Numbered from the stretch's first letter, positions 29,611 to 38,942 are shown. The stretch: DNA of 64,000 bases from JAXLYE01 sp046351595 (GCA_046351595.1 JAXLYE010000001.1:744001-808000), one strand, 5' to 3'. Program-made: numbers and translations. The notes: generated from the sequence alone by a model not told the origin.

Positions 29611-31936
29611 GCTGGCGCCCCGGCGCGTCGACGACCCGGTCGAAGTCCAGGCCGAGCGCGTCGAGGACCTGCTCGGCCACGGGGCGCAGCTGCTTGTCGA
29701 TGTAGTGGCGGCGGTCGATCGGGCTGTGCAGCGCCTCGATCGGCTCGGGCCCGCTCTGGGTCATGACGTAGGAGATGACGCGGCCGTGCGCGCCCGCGAG
29801 CTTGCGCGCGGCCGCGACGTGCGGCGGCGTGCTCGCGGTGTAGCTGGCGAGCGGCTTGCGCAGCGCCTTGCGGTACACGAGCAGCCCGTCGTGCGCGCCG
29901 GCGAGCACCGCCCGCACCGTCTCGCGCAGGTAGTCCTCGACGGGGCGGTCGCTGAACAGGCGCTCGAACAGCTCGCGCTGCACGCGCTTGGCCAGCTCGG
30001 TCGAGTCGCGCCGCACGACCTCCATGCCGGTGAACACGACGCTGCGCACGCCGCCCTCCGCGACCAGCCCGGCGTAGCGCTTTCTGGCCCCGCCCTCGCC
30101 GCTGCGCACGCTCGGCAGGAACAGCCGCAGGTAGTGCGTGTCCTTCTCGAGCTCGAGGCGGCTCTCGACGTGCCAGCGCTCGGACACGTGCTGCGAGATC
30201 GCCCGGTTCAGCTCGGGCAGCAGCGCGTCGCCCAGGCGCGCGGCCGCGGCCTCATCGTCGGTGCCGGCGAGCACGAACAGGCTGTCGGTGTCGCCGTAGA
30301 GCACGCGGTAGCCGGCCTGCTCGAAGCGCGCCTTGGTGAAGCAGAGGATCTCGCGCCCGAAGCCGGTGATGGCGTTGGCGATGTCAGCGTCGAAGAAGCG
30401 GCACGCCGGCGTGCCGAACACGCCGTATAAAGAGTTCATCAGGATCTTGATCGCGTGGCTGGCGATCGTGTCGCCGCGCCGCTTCGCTTCCTCGCGCCGC
30501 GGGAACAGCGCGTCGAGGATGCCGGGCAGGATCGCGGGCTCACGGCGGAAGCGCGCGCCGCTCGGCGCGACGAGGTCTGTGTCACGGGCCGGGCCCCTCA
30601 CCTGCCCCAGCGGATCGATGTTGAAGGTGCGGATGACGCTCGGGTAAAGGCTCTTGAAGTCGAAGACCAGGACGTTGCGGTAGGTGCCCGGGCACGGCTC
30701 CAGCACCAGCCCGCCCTGCATCGGCTCCGCCGCCACGTCGTCGCGGTGCACCGACGGAGCGACCACGCCGCGCCGGCGCAGCTCGGGCAGGTACAGCGAG
30801 TCGAAGGACGCGATGCTCGCCGACACCTGATCGAGCGGCATGCCGGTGAGCAGGCTGCGCTGCACCGACAGCTCGACGAGGCCCAGCTTGTCGAGGATGC
30901 GCAGCACCAGCTCGGCGTCGTTGCGGTTGTACTCGACGAAGCGCGCCGGGTCCTCGCGGTAGACGCGCTGGATCTCCTCGACGCGGTGCGGCGCGGTCAG
31001 CGTCTTGCCGGTGCCGAGCACGTGGCGCGCGACCGCGTCGAGGCCGTACTCCTCGAGCTGCACGAACGAGCCGCGCAGGAGCTGGATGCCGTCGAGCACG
31101 ACGCGCCCGGTGAGCTCGGCCGCGGAGCTCGCGAAGAACGAGCGCGCCGGCCGCAGGTACGGCTCGCTGCCGTCGCGCCCGAGCCGCAGCGGGACGCCCA
31201 CCCGCTGCGCGACCTTCTGCAGCACCGCGAGATCGAAGTCGATGACGTTCCAGCCGGTGAGGATGTCGGGATCGCGCGCGCACAGCGACGTGCAGAACGC
31301 CGCGAGCAGCTCGGCCTCGCTCGCGAAGGTGCGAACCAGGTCGCGGTCGAGCGGCGCGTGCGCGTGCGCCGGCGAGGCGAGCAGCAGGACCTCGTCCGGC
31401 CCGCTGCCGCACAGCGCGATCGACAAGAGGCGCTCGGCGCGCGCATCGGCCTCGATGTCGATCGATACGGTGCGCAGCGGCGGCGGCGCGATACGCACCG
31501 GCACCACCTCGGGGTCCTCGAACACGCGCAGCGCCCCCTGCTCGCGGAACGTTCCGCCGGCGCTGACGATCCCGATGACGCCGCGCAGCGCGTGATCAAT
31601 CAGGAAGCGTCCCGACAGGCGCAGATCCGCCTCGAAGCAGGGCACGCCCTTGTGCTGCAGGGACTCCGCGAGCTGGGCGTGCGCGAGCGGCTGCAGGCCG
31701 TCGATCCGGACCACGGGCTCGCCCTGCAGCGTGCGCAGCACCGTGGGGCGCGCCGGCGGAACGAGGTCCCTTTTGGAAACAGCGGCGGCGGCAGCAGCCG
31801 GGACGAAGAAGTACGGGCGGAACCGCCGCTCGCGGACGAGGAAGGGGCGCCCGTCCTCGCTGCGACCGTACAGGCGCACGAGCGGCGCGCCCTGCTCAAG
31901 GACAACGGACGTATCGACGAGGAAGCCGCGGATCAT
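29597..31936 (-). CDS. polB: DNA polymerase II (family B, translesion/repair polymerase)
   Basis: A 779-residue family-B polymerase, almost the length of E. coli Pol II (783). Exonuclease motifs: ExoI SIDIEAD (DIE at 160-162), ExoII GWNVIDFD (228-235), ExoIII YNRND (336-340). Polymerase motifs: A, DFKSLYPSVI (426-435); B, KILMNSLYGVFG (497-508); C, YGDTDS (547-552). All catalytic carboxylates are present. The C-terminus ends QLSLL, a beta-clamp-binding peptide like that of E. coli Pol II. It should replicate across lesions and restart stalled forks. ATG 31936 is chosen because it directly precedes the conserved N-terminal strand MIRGFLVD; the frame stays open far upstream across other genes, which is an artefact of high GC. 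Confidence 0.95.
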   Translation of the reverse strand: MIRGFLVDTSVVLEQGAPLVRLYGRSEDGRPFLVRERRFRPYFFVPAAAAAAVSKRDLVPPARPTVLRTLQGEPVVRIDGLQPLAHAQLAESLQHKGVPCFEADLRLSGRFLIDHALRGVIGIVSAGGTFREQGALRVFEDPEVVPVRIAPPPLRTVSIDIEADARAERLLSIALCGSGPDEVLLLASPAHAHAPLDRDLVRTFASEAELLAAFCTSLCARDPDILTGWNVIDFDLAVLQKVAQRVGVPLRLGRDGSEPYLRPARSFFASSAAELTGRVVLDGIQLLRGSFVQLEEYGLDAVARHVLGTGKTLTAPHRVEEIQRVYREDPARFVEYNRNDAELVLRILDKLGLVELSVQRSLLTGMPLDQVSASIASFDSLYLPELRRRGVVAPSVHRDDVAAEPMQGGLVLEPCPGTYRNVLVFDFKSLYPSVIRTFNIDPLGQVRGPARDTDLVAPSGARFRREPAILPGILDALFPRREEAKRRGDTIASHAIKILMNSLYGVFGTPACRFFDADIANAITGFGREILCFTKARFEQAGYRVLYGDTDSLFVLAGTDDEAAAARLGDALLPELNRAISQHVSERWHVESRLELEKDTHYLRLFLPSVRSGEGGARKRYAGLVAEGGVRSVVFTGMEVVRRDSTELAKRVQRELFERLFSDRPVEDYLRETVRAVLAGAHDGLLVYRKALRKPLASYTASTPPHVAAARKLAGAHGRVISYVMTQSGPEPIEALHSPIDRRHYIDKQLRPVAEQVLDALGLDFDRVVDAPGRQLSLL

Positions 31937-32052
31937 CGCGCACCGAGCCGACACACATAGTCCATCGGATCGACAGGGACAAGCGCCCTGGCGCCCAGAC
32001 GGCGATCCCGTTCGGCGCGGCCCCGGTCGCGCGGGTCCTGAGGAAGAGTTGG

Positions 32053-32061
32053 TGCTAAGAT
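32053..32061 (+). promoter_or_regulatory. extended -10 promoter of the GAP1/GTPase operon
   Basis: TGcTAAGAT lies 46 nt before ATG 32108. The leader carries GGGGGAG immediately before the start. This is the only promoter-like element I see before the four-gene block; the gap to polB is divergent. Confidence 0.45.
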
Positions 32062-32107
32062 CGTCTCGCCATCGTGTGGTCAGGCCCGCAAGGGGGCCGC
32101 GGGGGAG

Positions 32108-33430
32108 ATGAGCCACGAAACGAGGATGGAGCCCGGCGCCGATCCGGGCTCGCTGCCGGTCGCCGGACCTCCCGAGACCGACGTCGCGTGCGAGGTCGAG
32201 GAGGCCGTGCTCGACTCCGGAGACGGCGTCGTGTGCGGCAGCTGCCGCGTGCCGCCGCGCGACCGCATCCGCGTCTACCGCAGCACCGAGGGCGAGCCTG
32301 CGGCGGCCGAGCTCGAGATCGCGCTCGACGCGCCGGGGGCCTTCGTCGACCGGCAGGTGGAGAACGGCCGCGCCTACCGCTACCGCTTCGTCCGCGAGGG
32401 CGAGGGACCAGGCGGGCGCCTGCTGCAGAGCGCGGGCGTGGCGCTCGTCGCGCGGCCCGACTCGCTGCCGCACCCGATCGAGGAGCTTTTGCTGATCCAC
32501 ATCGGTGACCTGGACGGCGTCGCGAGCGGCGGCGCGGTGCTGGAGCTGCACTTCGCCGAGCCGGTCAAGGGCACGGGCCGCGTCTATCGCTGCGCCAGCG
32601 CCCCGCCGTGGCCCGCGGACAGCATCGTGCGGACCTCGGCGCTCGCGCGGCTCGGGCCGCCGCTGGCCCTTACGGCGCCGACCATCGCCGTCGATCCCGC
32701 GCCGCCCGCGGGCTCGTGCTTCTACGTGCCGGTGACAATCCTCGGCGAGCGCGCGGCCCTGGGCACGCCGCGCCGCTACGTCGCGATCGAAGAGGTGAGC
32801 GGCCTCGAGGTCCAGGATCTCGACAGCCACGCGCTGGTGCGCTGGCGCTGGCCGGCGGCCTGCAACCAGGTGCTGCTTTCCTGGCGCACCGACGGCTTCC
32901 CGACCTCGGCGCACGACACCAAGGCGACCCGCCGCCGCGTCACGCGCGCCGAGTACGACCGCCAGGGCGGCTTCCACTTCGAGCGCCAGAGCCCCGCGCC
33001 GCACCACTTCGTCGCCTTCGCCAGCGCGCAGCTCGACGGCGAGGAGTCCTTCGCGTCCGGGCGCCCCGCCGGCTGCCGCGCCGTGCTGCGCAGCCAGAGC
33101 GGCGTCCTCGTCTCGTACAGCGTCACGCGCCCGCTCCTGCGCCGCGGGCGCCTGCGCCTGGTGCTGCGCAGCGACACCGCGCTCGAGCACCTGCCCGAGC
33201 TGGTGGTGGTGGCCAAGCCGGGCGAGCTGCAGCCGATCCACAGCGCCGACGGACACGTGCTGCTCACGATCTCGGGCGCGCGGCTCGCGCCCGATGCACC
33301 GCTCGAGCGCGAGGTCGAGCTGCGCGCGCTGCGGCCGCCGGTCTACGTGCGCGCCTTCTTCGCCAAGCCGCAGGCGCCGGGGCGGCTGCGCCTTATCGAT
33401 CCGCCGCGCGAGCAGCTGAAGGTGAAGTGA
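32108..33430 (+). CDS. Fn3-like beta-sandwich protein, first gene of the GAP1/two-GTPase operon
   Basis: A 440-residue cytoplasmic-looking protein with no signal peptide. It is built of several beta-sandwich-like segments. Residues about 35-115 contain the Fn3-like CRVPPRDRIRVYRSTEG ... RAYRYRFVREGEG. A second unit (about 120-225) ends FYVPVTILGE. The best-preserved unit (about 230-320) reads VSGLEVQDLDSHALVRWRWPAACNQVLLSWRTDGFP, which resembles the Fn3-type W-x-W-P module that, from memory, accompanies GAP1-type GTPase operons in actinobacteria. The C-terminal part (320-440) is another beta-rich domain ending in RLIDPPREQLKVK. The next gene begins 24 bp after its stop. Probably a recognition or scaffold subunit; this is inference from context. 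Confidence 0.65.
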   Translation: MSHETRMEPGADPGSLPVAGPPETDVACEVEEAVLDSGDGVVCGSCRVPPRDRIRVYRSTEGEPAAAELEIALDAPGAFVDRQVENGRAYRYRFVREGEGPGGRLLQSAGVALVARPDSLPHPIEELLLIHIGDLDGVASGGAVLELHFAEPVKGTGRVYRCASAPPWPADSIVRTSALARLGPPLALTAPTIAVDPAPPAGSCFYVPVTILGERAALGTPRRYVAIEEVSGLEVQDLDSHALVRWRWPAACNQVLLSWRTDGFPTSAHDTKATRRRVTRAEYDRQGGFHFERQSPAPHHFVAFASAQLDGEESFASGRPAGCRAVLRSQSGVLVSYSVTRPLLRRGRLRLVLRSDTALEHLPELVVVAKPGELQPIHSADGHVLLTISGARLAPDAPLEREVELRALRPPVYVRAFFAKPQAPGRLRLIDPPREQLKVK

Positions 33431-33454
33431 AGGAAGGTCCTGGTGAACTAGCCT

Positions 33455-34636
33455 ATGCGCAGGCTGCTCTGTCCCTACTGCTTCGAGAGCTACCCGCCCT
33501 CCGCGCTCGGGTTCCGCTGCGTCACGCCGGATCCGACGCGCTGCCCGATGGAGGAGGATCAGCACCTGGCGCGCTACGAGCGGATGCAGAAGGGGCGCCT
33601 CTTGGCGCACGTCTTTTTGCCGCCGCGGCGCCTGCTCGGCACCGTCACCGCGGCGACCTGCCGCTGCGGCGCCAAGACCACCAAGCGCGTCTGCCCGTTC
33701 TGCCACAACGAGCTGCCGCGCGAGCTCGGCCTGTCGCGCAGCTGCTCGATCGCGCTCGTCGGGGCCAAGGAGGTCGGAAAGAGCCACTACATCGCGGTGC
33801 TCATCCACCAGCTGCGCAACCGCATCGGCGACCGCTTCCAGGCCGCCTTCTCGGCGCTCGATGAGCAGACGCGCCGGCGCTACAGCCAGGACTTCGAGAG
33901 CTACGTCTTCCAGCGCCGCATCGTCATCCCGGGCACGCTCTCGGCGCGCGCGCAGATCGGCGTGAAGTACCCGCTGATCTACCGCTTCCTGCTCGAGCAG
34001 CGCGGCCTGTTCGTGCAGCGGCCGCTCTCGACCAACCTGGTCTTCTTCGACACCGCGGGCGAGGACCTCGGCCACGTCGACACCATGTCGACCGAGACGC
34101 GCTACGTCGCGCAGTCGCAGGGCATCATCTTCCTGCTCGATCCGCTGCAGATCCCCTCGATCCGCGACCGCATGCCGGCATCGGTGCCGCTGCCCGCGGG
34201 CACCGTCAACCCGGTCGAGATCGTCGAGCGCGTGGTCGATCTGATCCGCGGCTTCCGCGGCCTCAAGCCGACGCAGAAGATCGACACGCCGGTGGCGCTG
34301 GCCTTCTCGAAGATCGACGCGGTGCGGTCGCTGATCGATCAGAACTCGCCGATCCACCGCGTCGCCAACCACGACGGCTACTTCGACCAGAGCGACGCCG
34401 AAGAGATGAACGAGAGCATGCGAGCGCACGTCCACAGCTGGGTGGGGCCGGCGTTCGACGCCGCGATCCGCCACAACTTCAAGCACTTCATGTACTTCGG
34501 CCTGTCGGCGCTCGGAGCGGGGCCGGACAGCGACGGCCGCCTGCAGGCCGGGGCGACGCCGTTCCGGGTCGAGGATCCGCTGCTGTGGGTCCTGCATCGG
34601 CACGGGATCATCCCCGCGCGGAGGACGCGTCGATGA
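33455..34636 (+). CDS. zinc-ribbon P-loop GTPase, soluble partner of a two-GTPase (DO-GTPase type) system
   Basis: A 393-residue protein. Two zinc ribbons precede the GTPase: Cys6, 9, 22, 30 and Cys69, 71, 80, 83. The GTPase domain starts near 97 with SIALVGAKEVGKSHY (P-loop 103-110), has G3 FFDTAGED (Asp199) and G4 FSKID (285-288, Ser in place of the usual Asn/Thr). ADFNQ-like Ras sequence is absent; instead a long alpha insert lies between G1 and G3, as in the double-GTPase families defined from comparative genomics. There is no membrane segment. The stop TGA overlaps the next gene start (ATGA), showing coupled translation with the GAP1-like gene. It probably acts as a GTP-dependent switch for the membrane partner. 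Confidence 0.8.
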   Translation: MRRLLCPYCFESYPPSALGFRCVTPDPTRCPMEEDQHLARYERMQKGRLLAHVFLPPRRLLGTVTAATCRCGAKTTKRVCPFCHNELPRELGLSRSCSIALVGAKEVGKSHYIAVLIHQLRNRIGDRFQAAFSALDEQTRRRYSQDFESYVFQRRIVIPGTLSARAQIGVKYPLIYRFLLEQRGLFVQRPLSTNLVFFDTAGEDLGHVDTMSTETRYVAQSQGIIFLLDPLQIPSIRDRMPASVPLPAGTVNPVEIVERVVDLIRGFRGLKPTQKIDTPVALAFSKIDAVRSLIDQNSPIHRVANHDGYFDQSDAEEMNESMRAHVHSWVGPAFDAAIRHNFKHFMYFGLSALGAGPDSDGRLQAGATPFRVEDPLLWVLHRHGIIPARRTRR

Positions 34637-37317
34637 GCTTCAGGCAGGTCTACTACACCTCGTGCCGCACGGGGCTGCGCGGCAGCCCGGGGTTCCAGAT
34701 CAACGCGCTCACCCCCGGCATCCCGGACTCGGTGGTGCAGCAGGTCGAGCGGCTGTGCGTCTACGTGCCGCCGGTGTCGGCGCCGAGCCGGCCGGCGCAG
34801 TCCGAGCTCGATCGGTTCCCGCTGTCGCTGATCAGCCAGCGGCTGCAGGACGGCACCGCGGTGGTGGCGCAGGCCCGCTACATCGGCGTCGACTACTCCG
34901 GGCGCTTCGGCAACTACTTCGCGCACTCGCTGATCACGAGCACGCCGGATGCGGACTTCGCGAGCCGGCTGCCGATCGAGCTGTGGCGGTCGCCGGGCTG
35001 GCAGGTGAGCGAGAGCGCGAAGCTGGATCTGCCCGAGGTGGCGCAGGCGCCGGCCGCGGGCGAACTGTCACGGGCCGCGGTCGCGCGCTTCCTCAACGAG
35101 AAGGGCCGCGGGGAGCGGCTCGCCGGATTCCTCACCGCCGCCGAGCAGGCGCTCGCCACGCGCCGCCGCATCGTGCTGGTCGACTCGAGCGACGCGGTGG
35201 CGCACTGGATCGCGGCCGCCTGCTTCGCGCTGCCGCGCAACCTCGCGCTGGCGCTGACCTTCAACACCTACGTGAAGAGCCCGTACCAGAGCGACGCGCT
35301 GGTGATCGGGACGACCGCGGACTCGGACTTCGGGTTCGCGCCGCACGAGATCAACCACATGGTCTTCCTCTTCGACTTCGAGGGCGACCGCTTCACGTCG
35401 ATCGAGGAGCCGTCCGCCTTCGGGCGCGCGCTGGCGGCGCTGTACCGCGAGGGCGCGGTGCAGCGCATCGCCGCGTTCGTGGAGTTTGCCGGCCAGGTCG
35501 CGCCGGATCTCGCGGTCGCGGATCTCACGCTCGCCTTCGCGACGTTCTGCGAGACGGAGGGGCAGCGCTCCGCGCTCGCACCGCCGCGGCTCGAGGTGGC
35601 GCGCTTCTGCGCCGATCGGCTCGAGCGCTTCACGGCGGTGAGCCTCGATGGGCTCATCACGCGGCTGCTCGCCGGCCCGGTCGCGGACGCGGTGGCGCCG
35701 GCGCTCATCCTCTTGCGCGCGGCGCGCCGCGAGTCGGTGCCGGCGGCGGTGCGCACCGCCGCGCTCACGAGCCTCACCGGGTGGATCGTGCGCGCCGCCG
35801 CGCCGCAGGCAGAGGTCGACGCGCTGACGCAGCTCAGCGCGGAGCTGGCGCAGGCCGCGGAGCGCAGCGAGGCCGCGCACCCGCACCGCGGCGACTGGCT
35901 GGCCCTCATCGAGAAGACCCGCGAGCCGGTGCGGCTGCTGCTGCAGGTGCAGCTCGGCGCGCGCCTGGGCTACCTGAACGGCCTGGGCGACACGCTCGCG
36001 CAGCTCGGCGCGCACACCATCGGTCCGGCGCTCGCGGACGAGGCGGTGCAGGCGCTGCTCGTGGAGCTTGCGCGCAGCGAGGACAGCGCCGCGCTGCTCC
36101 GCGGCGTCGCCGCCTACCTGCTCGAGCGCGTCGGCGATCAGCCGCTGTTCGCGCGCACCGCGGCGCTCTTTGCGCACGACGAGGTCGCCCGGCGGCTCGA
36201 TGCGTGGGCGGCGGAGCGTCGCGCGCTGCCGCTGCAGTTCCGGATCTTCGGCGCGCGGACCGGCGTCGATCCGGGCGGGCGCATGGCCGCCCTGCAGCGC
36301 TGCCTCGCGCTCGTCGCGAGCGCGCAGGGGCTCGACCCCACCGAGCGGGTCCGCCTCACCGAGCGCGCCTACGAGGCGATCTGGCCCGAGGCGACGCCGA
36401 GCGCCGCTGACGCGCTGCAGCTGCTCGCCGAGGTGCCGCACGAGATCCTGGCGCAGGGACAGATCCCGGCGCGGCTCACGCGCTGCCTCATCTTGCCGCC
36501 GCACGGCACCGTGAGCACGGCGCAGCAGGAGCTGGCCGAGCGCCTCGGTCGCGAGCCGCTGCGCGTGGCGCTCGGTGACGGCGCCCGCCTGTGCGAGCTT
36601 TTCACCGCGGCGATGCGGCTGCATAAGGACGACTGGCCGGCGCACATCGTGCCGGTGCTCGCCTGCGCGCAGCAGGCCGGCGAGTCGCTGTCCGAGGGCG
36701 TGTGCCGGCTGGCCGCTGATTCGATCGCCACCGTGCGCGAGCTCGAGCAGCACCGACAGCTGCTGCAGGAGGCGCTCGGCGCCTGTCCGTGGTTCGCCGG
36801 GACGTACCTTCTTTCGATGGAGAGCCAGCTCGTGCTGGGGCCGCGCCGCTCGCCCGCAGAGATCGCGGCCCTTTTGCGCTGCTGGCTGGGCCTGCGCAGC
36901 GACAGCGATCCCGCGCGCTTCCCCGACCCGCGCATCGACGAGACGCTGGCGGCGGCGGTCGCGAGCTGGGGCCCGATCGATCTGTGGAAGGCGCAGCGCG
37001 CCCTCGGCGGTGATGCGACCGCACGCGAGCGCCTGCGCACGATCGTTCGTGCGAGCGAGAAGTGGCAGGGCCACCGCCGTTTCCTGCTGAAGCTCTCGAT
37101 CGGCGCGAGCGGGCTTTTGCTGGTGCTGGTCGTGGCGATCGGGGTCGGCATCGTCCCCAACCCGATCCCCAGGCTGCGGGCCGTCGCGACCGCGCGGCTG
37201 ACCGGCAAGGGAGCCGCGGCCGCGACCCAGCCAGCGCAGCCGGCGCAGCCAGCGCAGCCGGCAGGGCCGGAGGCCGCCTCCCGAGCGCCTTCTCAACCCT
37301 CTTTGTCAGGCAGGTAA
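34633..37317 (+). CDS. GAP1-N2/GAP1-M-like GTPase-associated protein with C-terminal membrane anchor
   Basis: An 894-residue protein. The N-terminus, VYYTSCRTGLRGSPGFQINALTPGI followed by DRFPLSLISQRL, ARYIGVDYSGRFGNYFAHSLI and SPGW, matches what I recall of the GAP1-N2 domain; the region about 140-280 (LVDSSDAVAHWIAAACFALP, LALTFNTYVKSPYQSDALVIGTT) matches GAP1-M. The rest to about 810 is alpha-helical and repeat-like, of unknown role. One transmembrane helix (about 818-838, LSIGASGLLLVLVVAIGVGIVP) and a short Q-P-A-rich tail follow, putting the bulk in the cytoplasm on the inner membrane. It overlaps the upstream GTPase gene by 4 bp. GAP1 proteins are expected to regulate or couple the two GTPases. 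Confidence 0.75.
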   Translation: MSFRQVYYTSCRTGLRGSPGFQINALTPGIPDSVVQQVERLCVYVPPVSAPSRPAQSELDRFPLSLISQRLQDGTAVVAQARYIGVDYSGRFGNYFAHSLITSTPDADFASRLPIELWRSPGWQVSESAKLDLPEVAQAPAAGELSRAAVARFLNEKGRGERLAGFLTAAEQALATRRRIVLVDSSDAVAHWIAAACFALPRNLALALTFNTYVKSPYQSDALVIGTTADSDFGFAPHEINHMVFLFDFEGDRFTSIEEPSAFGRALAALYREGAVQRIAAFVEFAGQVAPDLAVADLTLAFATFCETEGQRSALAPPRLEVARFCADRLERFTAVSLDGLITRLLAGPVADAVAPALILLRAARRESVPAAVRTAALTSLTGWIVRAAAPQAEVDALTQLSAELAQAAERSEAAHPHRGDWLALIEKTREPVRLLLQVQLGARLGYLNGLGDTLAQLGAHTIGPALADEAVQALLVELARSEDSAALLRGVAAYLLERVGDQPLFARTAALFAHDEVARRLDAWAAERRALPLQFRIFGARTGVDPGGRMAALQRCLALVASAQGLDPTERVRLTERAYEAIWPEATPSAADALQLLAEVPHEILAQGQIPARLTRCLILPPHGTVSTAQQELAERLGREPLRVALGDGARLCELFTAAMRLHKDDWPAHIVPVLACAQQAGESLSEGVCRLAADSIATVRELEQHRQLLQEALGACPWFAGTYLLSMESQLVLGPRRSPAEIAALLRCWLGLRSDSDPARFPDPRIDETLAAAVASWGPIDLWKAQRALGGDATARERLRTIVRASEKWQGHRRFLLKLSIGASGLLLVLVVAIGVGIVPNPIPRLRAVATARLTGKGAAAATQPAQPAQPAQPAGPEAASRAPSQPSLSGR
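37228..37263. repeat. 9-bp tandem repeat x4 at the 3' end of the GAP1-like gene
   Basis: CAGCCAGCG and CAGCCGGCG alternate, encoding Q-P-A tripeptides in the tail beyond the membrane helix. Confidence 0.85.
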
Positions 37318-37322
37318 TCTCA

Positions 37323-38942
37323 ATGCTCTTTGGCATCGAGCTCAATTCATTCAATACGACCTGGCTCGTCATCCTGAGCCTCCTTGGCAGCGCGTGGGTC
37401 GCGATGACCGTCGCGGTCTTCTACAAGTACGTCGAGGCCGTGGTCGCGGTGCTGATCCGCAAGCAGGGCGAGCCGGACTTCGTCAGCGGCACCGAGCCCG
37501 CGTATAAAAACTATTTCTTTGGCAAGGCGTGGACGGACTACGGCAGCATCGTCAGCCGCAGCAGCAAGGCGAACTGGGACCTGCTCGAGAAGGTGGCGAA
37601 GTTCTCGAACCTCGCCACGGACTCGTACTTCTTCCTCGTCGGTCACCTGATCCTCATCGGCGCGGCCAACGGCGTGCTGGCGAGCGCGCTGGCGCTGGCG
37701 CTGTTCGGCTTCGCGCACCTGGGCATCCTCATCGCGATCTGCGGCGTCGCGATGACCATCGCCTACTTCTTCCGGTTCCTCGAGTACGGCTCCATGCTGT
37801 GGCGCCGCGCGTTCATGGCCTGCCCGCACGCCGGCTGCTACCGGCGCATCGCGCTGCCGGTCTACGTGTGCCCGCAGTGCGGCGCGCGTCACACGCAGCT
37901 CATCCCCGGCCCGTACGGCACGTTCCACCGTCGCTGCAAGTGCGGCAGCCGGCTGCCCACGCTGTTCTTCCTGGGGCGCCACAACCTGCCCAGCTACTGC
38001 CCGCACGAGCGCTGCGGCCGGCCGCTCAACAAGCACATCGGCCCGACGCGCAACCTGCACTTCCCGCTCGTCGGCGGGCCGACCGCGGGCAAGTCCAGCC
38101 TGTTGTCGGCGATGATGTTCGAGCTGTCGCAGAAGGCGCAGGCCGGGCAGCTCAAGCTCGAGTTCCCCGAGAAGAAGGACGAGCGCCTGTTCGCGGTCTG
38201 CAAGGAGGCGTTCCAGAACGGCCAGACCGTGGCCAAGACCGCGGCGTACTCACCGACGGCGTTCATGGCCGCGATCGAGGACGGGCGCGGCAAGTCGGCG
38301 CTGGTCTACGCCTACGACGCGGCGGGAGAGCTGTATCAGGGCGCGCCGGAGCTGCAGGGGCAGGAGTACTACTCGTATACGCACGGCATCGTGCTCGTCA
38401 TCGATCCGTACTCGATGCCCGATGTGCGCAACGCCCAGGGCGGCGCCTTTGAGGGCGTGCAGCACGCGATCCGCCCGTCGAGCGAGCTCACCGAGGCGGT
38501 GTACGGCCGCATGGTCGAGTCGCTGCGCGGCTTCTCGCAGACCACCGGGCGCATCGACCAGCCGCTGGCCGTGGTCGTGACCAAGACCGACGCGCTCGGC
38601 CTGCGCCAGCAGATCCAGCGCGAGGGCCACGGCAGCGATTCGAGCGAGCTGTCGGACGCGGTGAAGCAGTGGCTGGTCAAGCACGGCGAGGGCAACCTGG
38701 TGCGCACCATCGAGCGCGACTTCAAGGACGTGCGCTACTTCGCGTGCAGCGCGCTCGGGCGCATCCCGGGGCAGGAGCCGGCGGGCGCGGCGACGGACCT
38801 CGACTCGGAGCTCGGCGCCGCGCGCCGCCCGCGCCCGTTCAAGCCCGTCGATGTGCTGCACCCGCTGGCGTGGCTGCTCGGCCGCTACGGCCTGCGCATC
38901 GAGGGCGACAAGGCGGGCGGCCAGGCCCCGCGCGCGAGCTGA
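37323..38942 (+). CDS. membrane zinc-ribbon GTPase, second GTPase of the GAP1 operon
   Basis: A 539-residue protein. Three hydrophobic segments (about 14-36, 104-128, 132-152) anchor it in the inner membrane. Cys pairs at 167/172, 183/186, 205/207 and 226/231 form zinc ribbons. A P-loop GTPase follows: FPLVGGPTAGKSS (G1 251-258), YDAAGE (Asp332, G3-like) and VVTKTD (G4, 420-423). LVYAYDAAGELYQG and GIVLVIDPYSMPDV resemble the family I recall as DO-GTPase2. The start ATG lies 5 bp after the GAP1 stop, so the genes are surely co-transcribed. With the soluble GTPase and GAP1 protein it probably forms a membrane complex in which GTP hydrolysis gates a response; no toxic effector domain is visible in any of the four proteins. 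Confidence 0.8.
   Translation: MLFGIELNSFNTTWLVILSLLGSAWVAMTVAVFYKYVEAVVAVLIRKQGEPDFVSGTEPAYKNYFFGKAWTDYGSIVSRSSKANWDLLEKVAKFSNLATDSYFFLVGHLILIGAANGVLASALALALFGFAHLGILIAICGVAMTIAYFFRFLEYGSMLWRRAFMACPHAGCYRRIALPVYVCPQCGARHTQLIPGPYGTFHRRCKCGSRLPTLFFLGRHNLPSYCPHERCGRPLNKHIGPTRNLHFPLVGGPTAGKSSLLSAMMFELSQKAQAGQLKLEFPEKKDERLFAVCKEAFQNGQTVAKTAAYSPTAFMAAIEDGRGKSALVYAYDAAGELYQGAPELQGQEYYSYTHGIVLVIDPYSMPDVRNAQGGAFEGVQHAIRPSSELTEAVYGRMVESLRGFSQTTGRIDQPLAVVVTKTDALGLRQQIQREGHGSDSSELSDAVKQWLVKHGEGNLVRTIERDFKDVRYFACSALGRIPGQEPAGAATDLDSELGAARRPRPFKPVDVLHPLAWLLGRYGLRIEGDKAGGQAPRAS

Noticed and set aside
31937..34603. Upstream extension of the minus-strand polB frame into a 1,668-codon ORF
   Set aside because: The extension is antisense to the Fn3-like and GTPase genes, has low-complexity Arg/Ala/His composition and no family motifs; the conserved N-terminus of Pol II begins at 31936.
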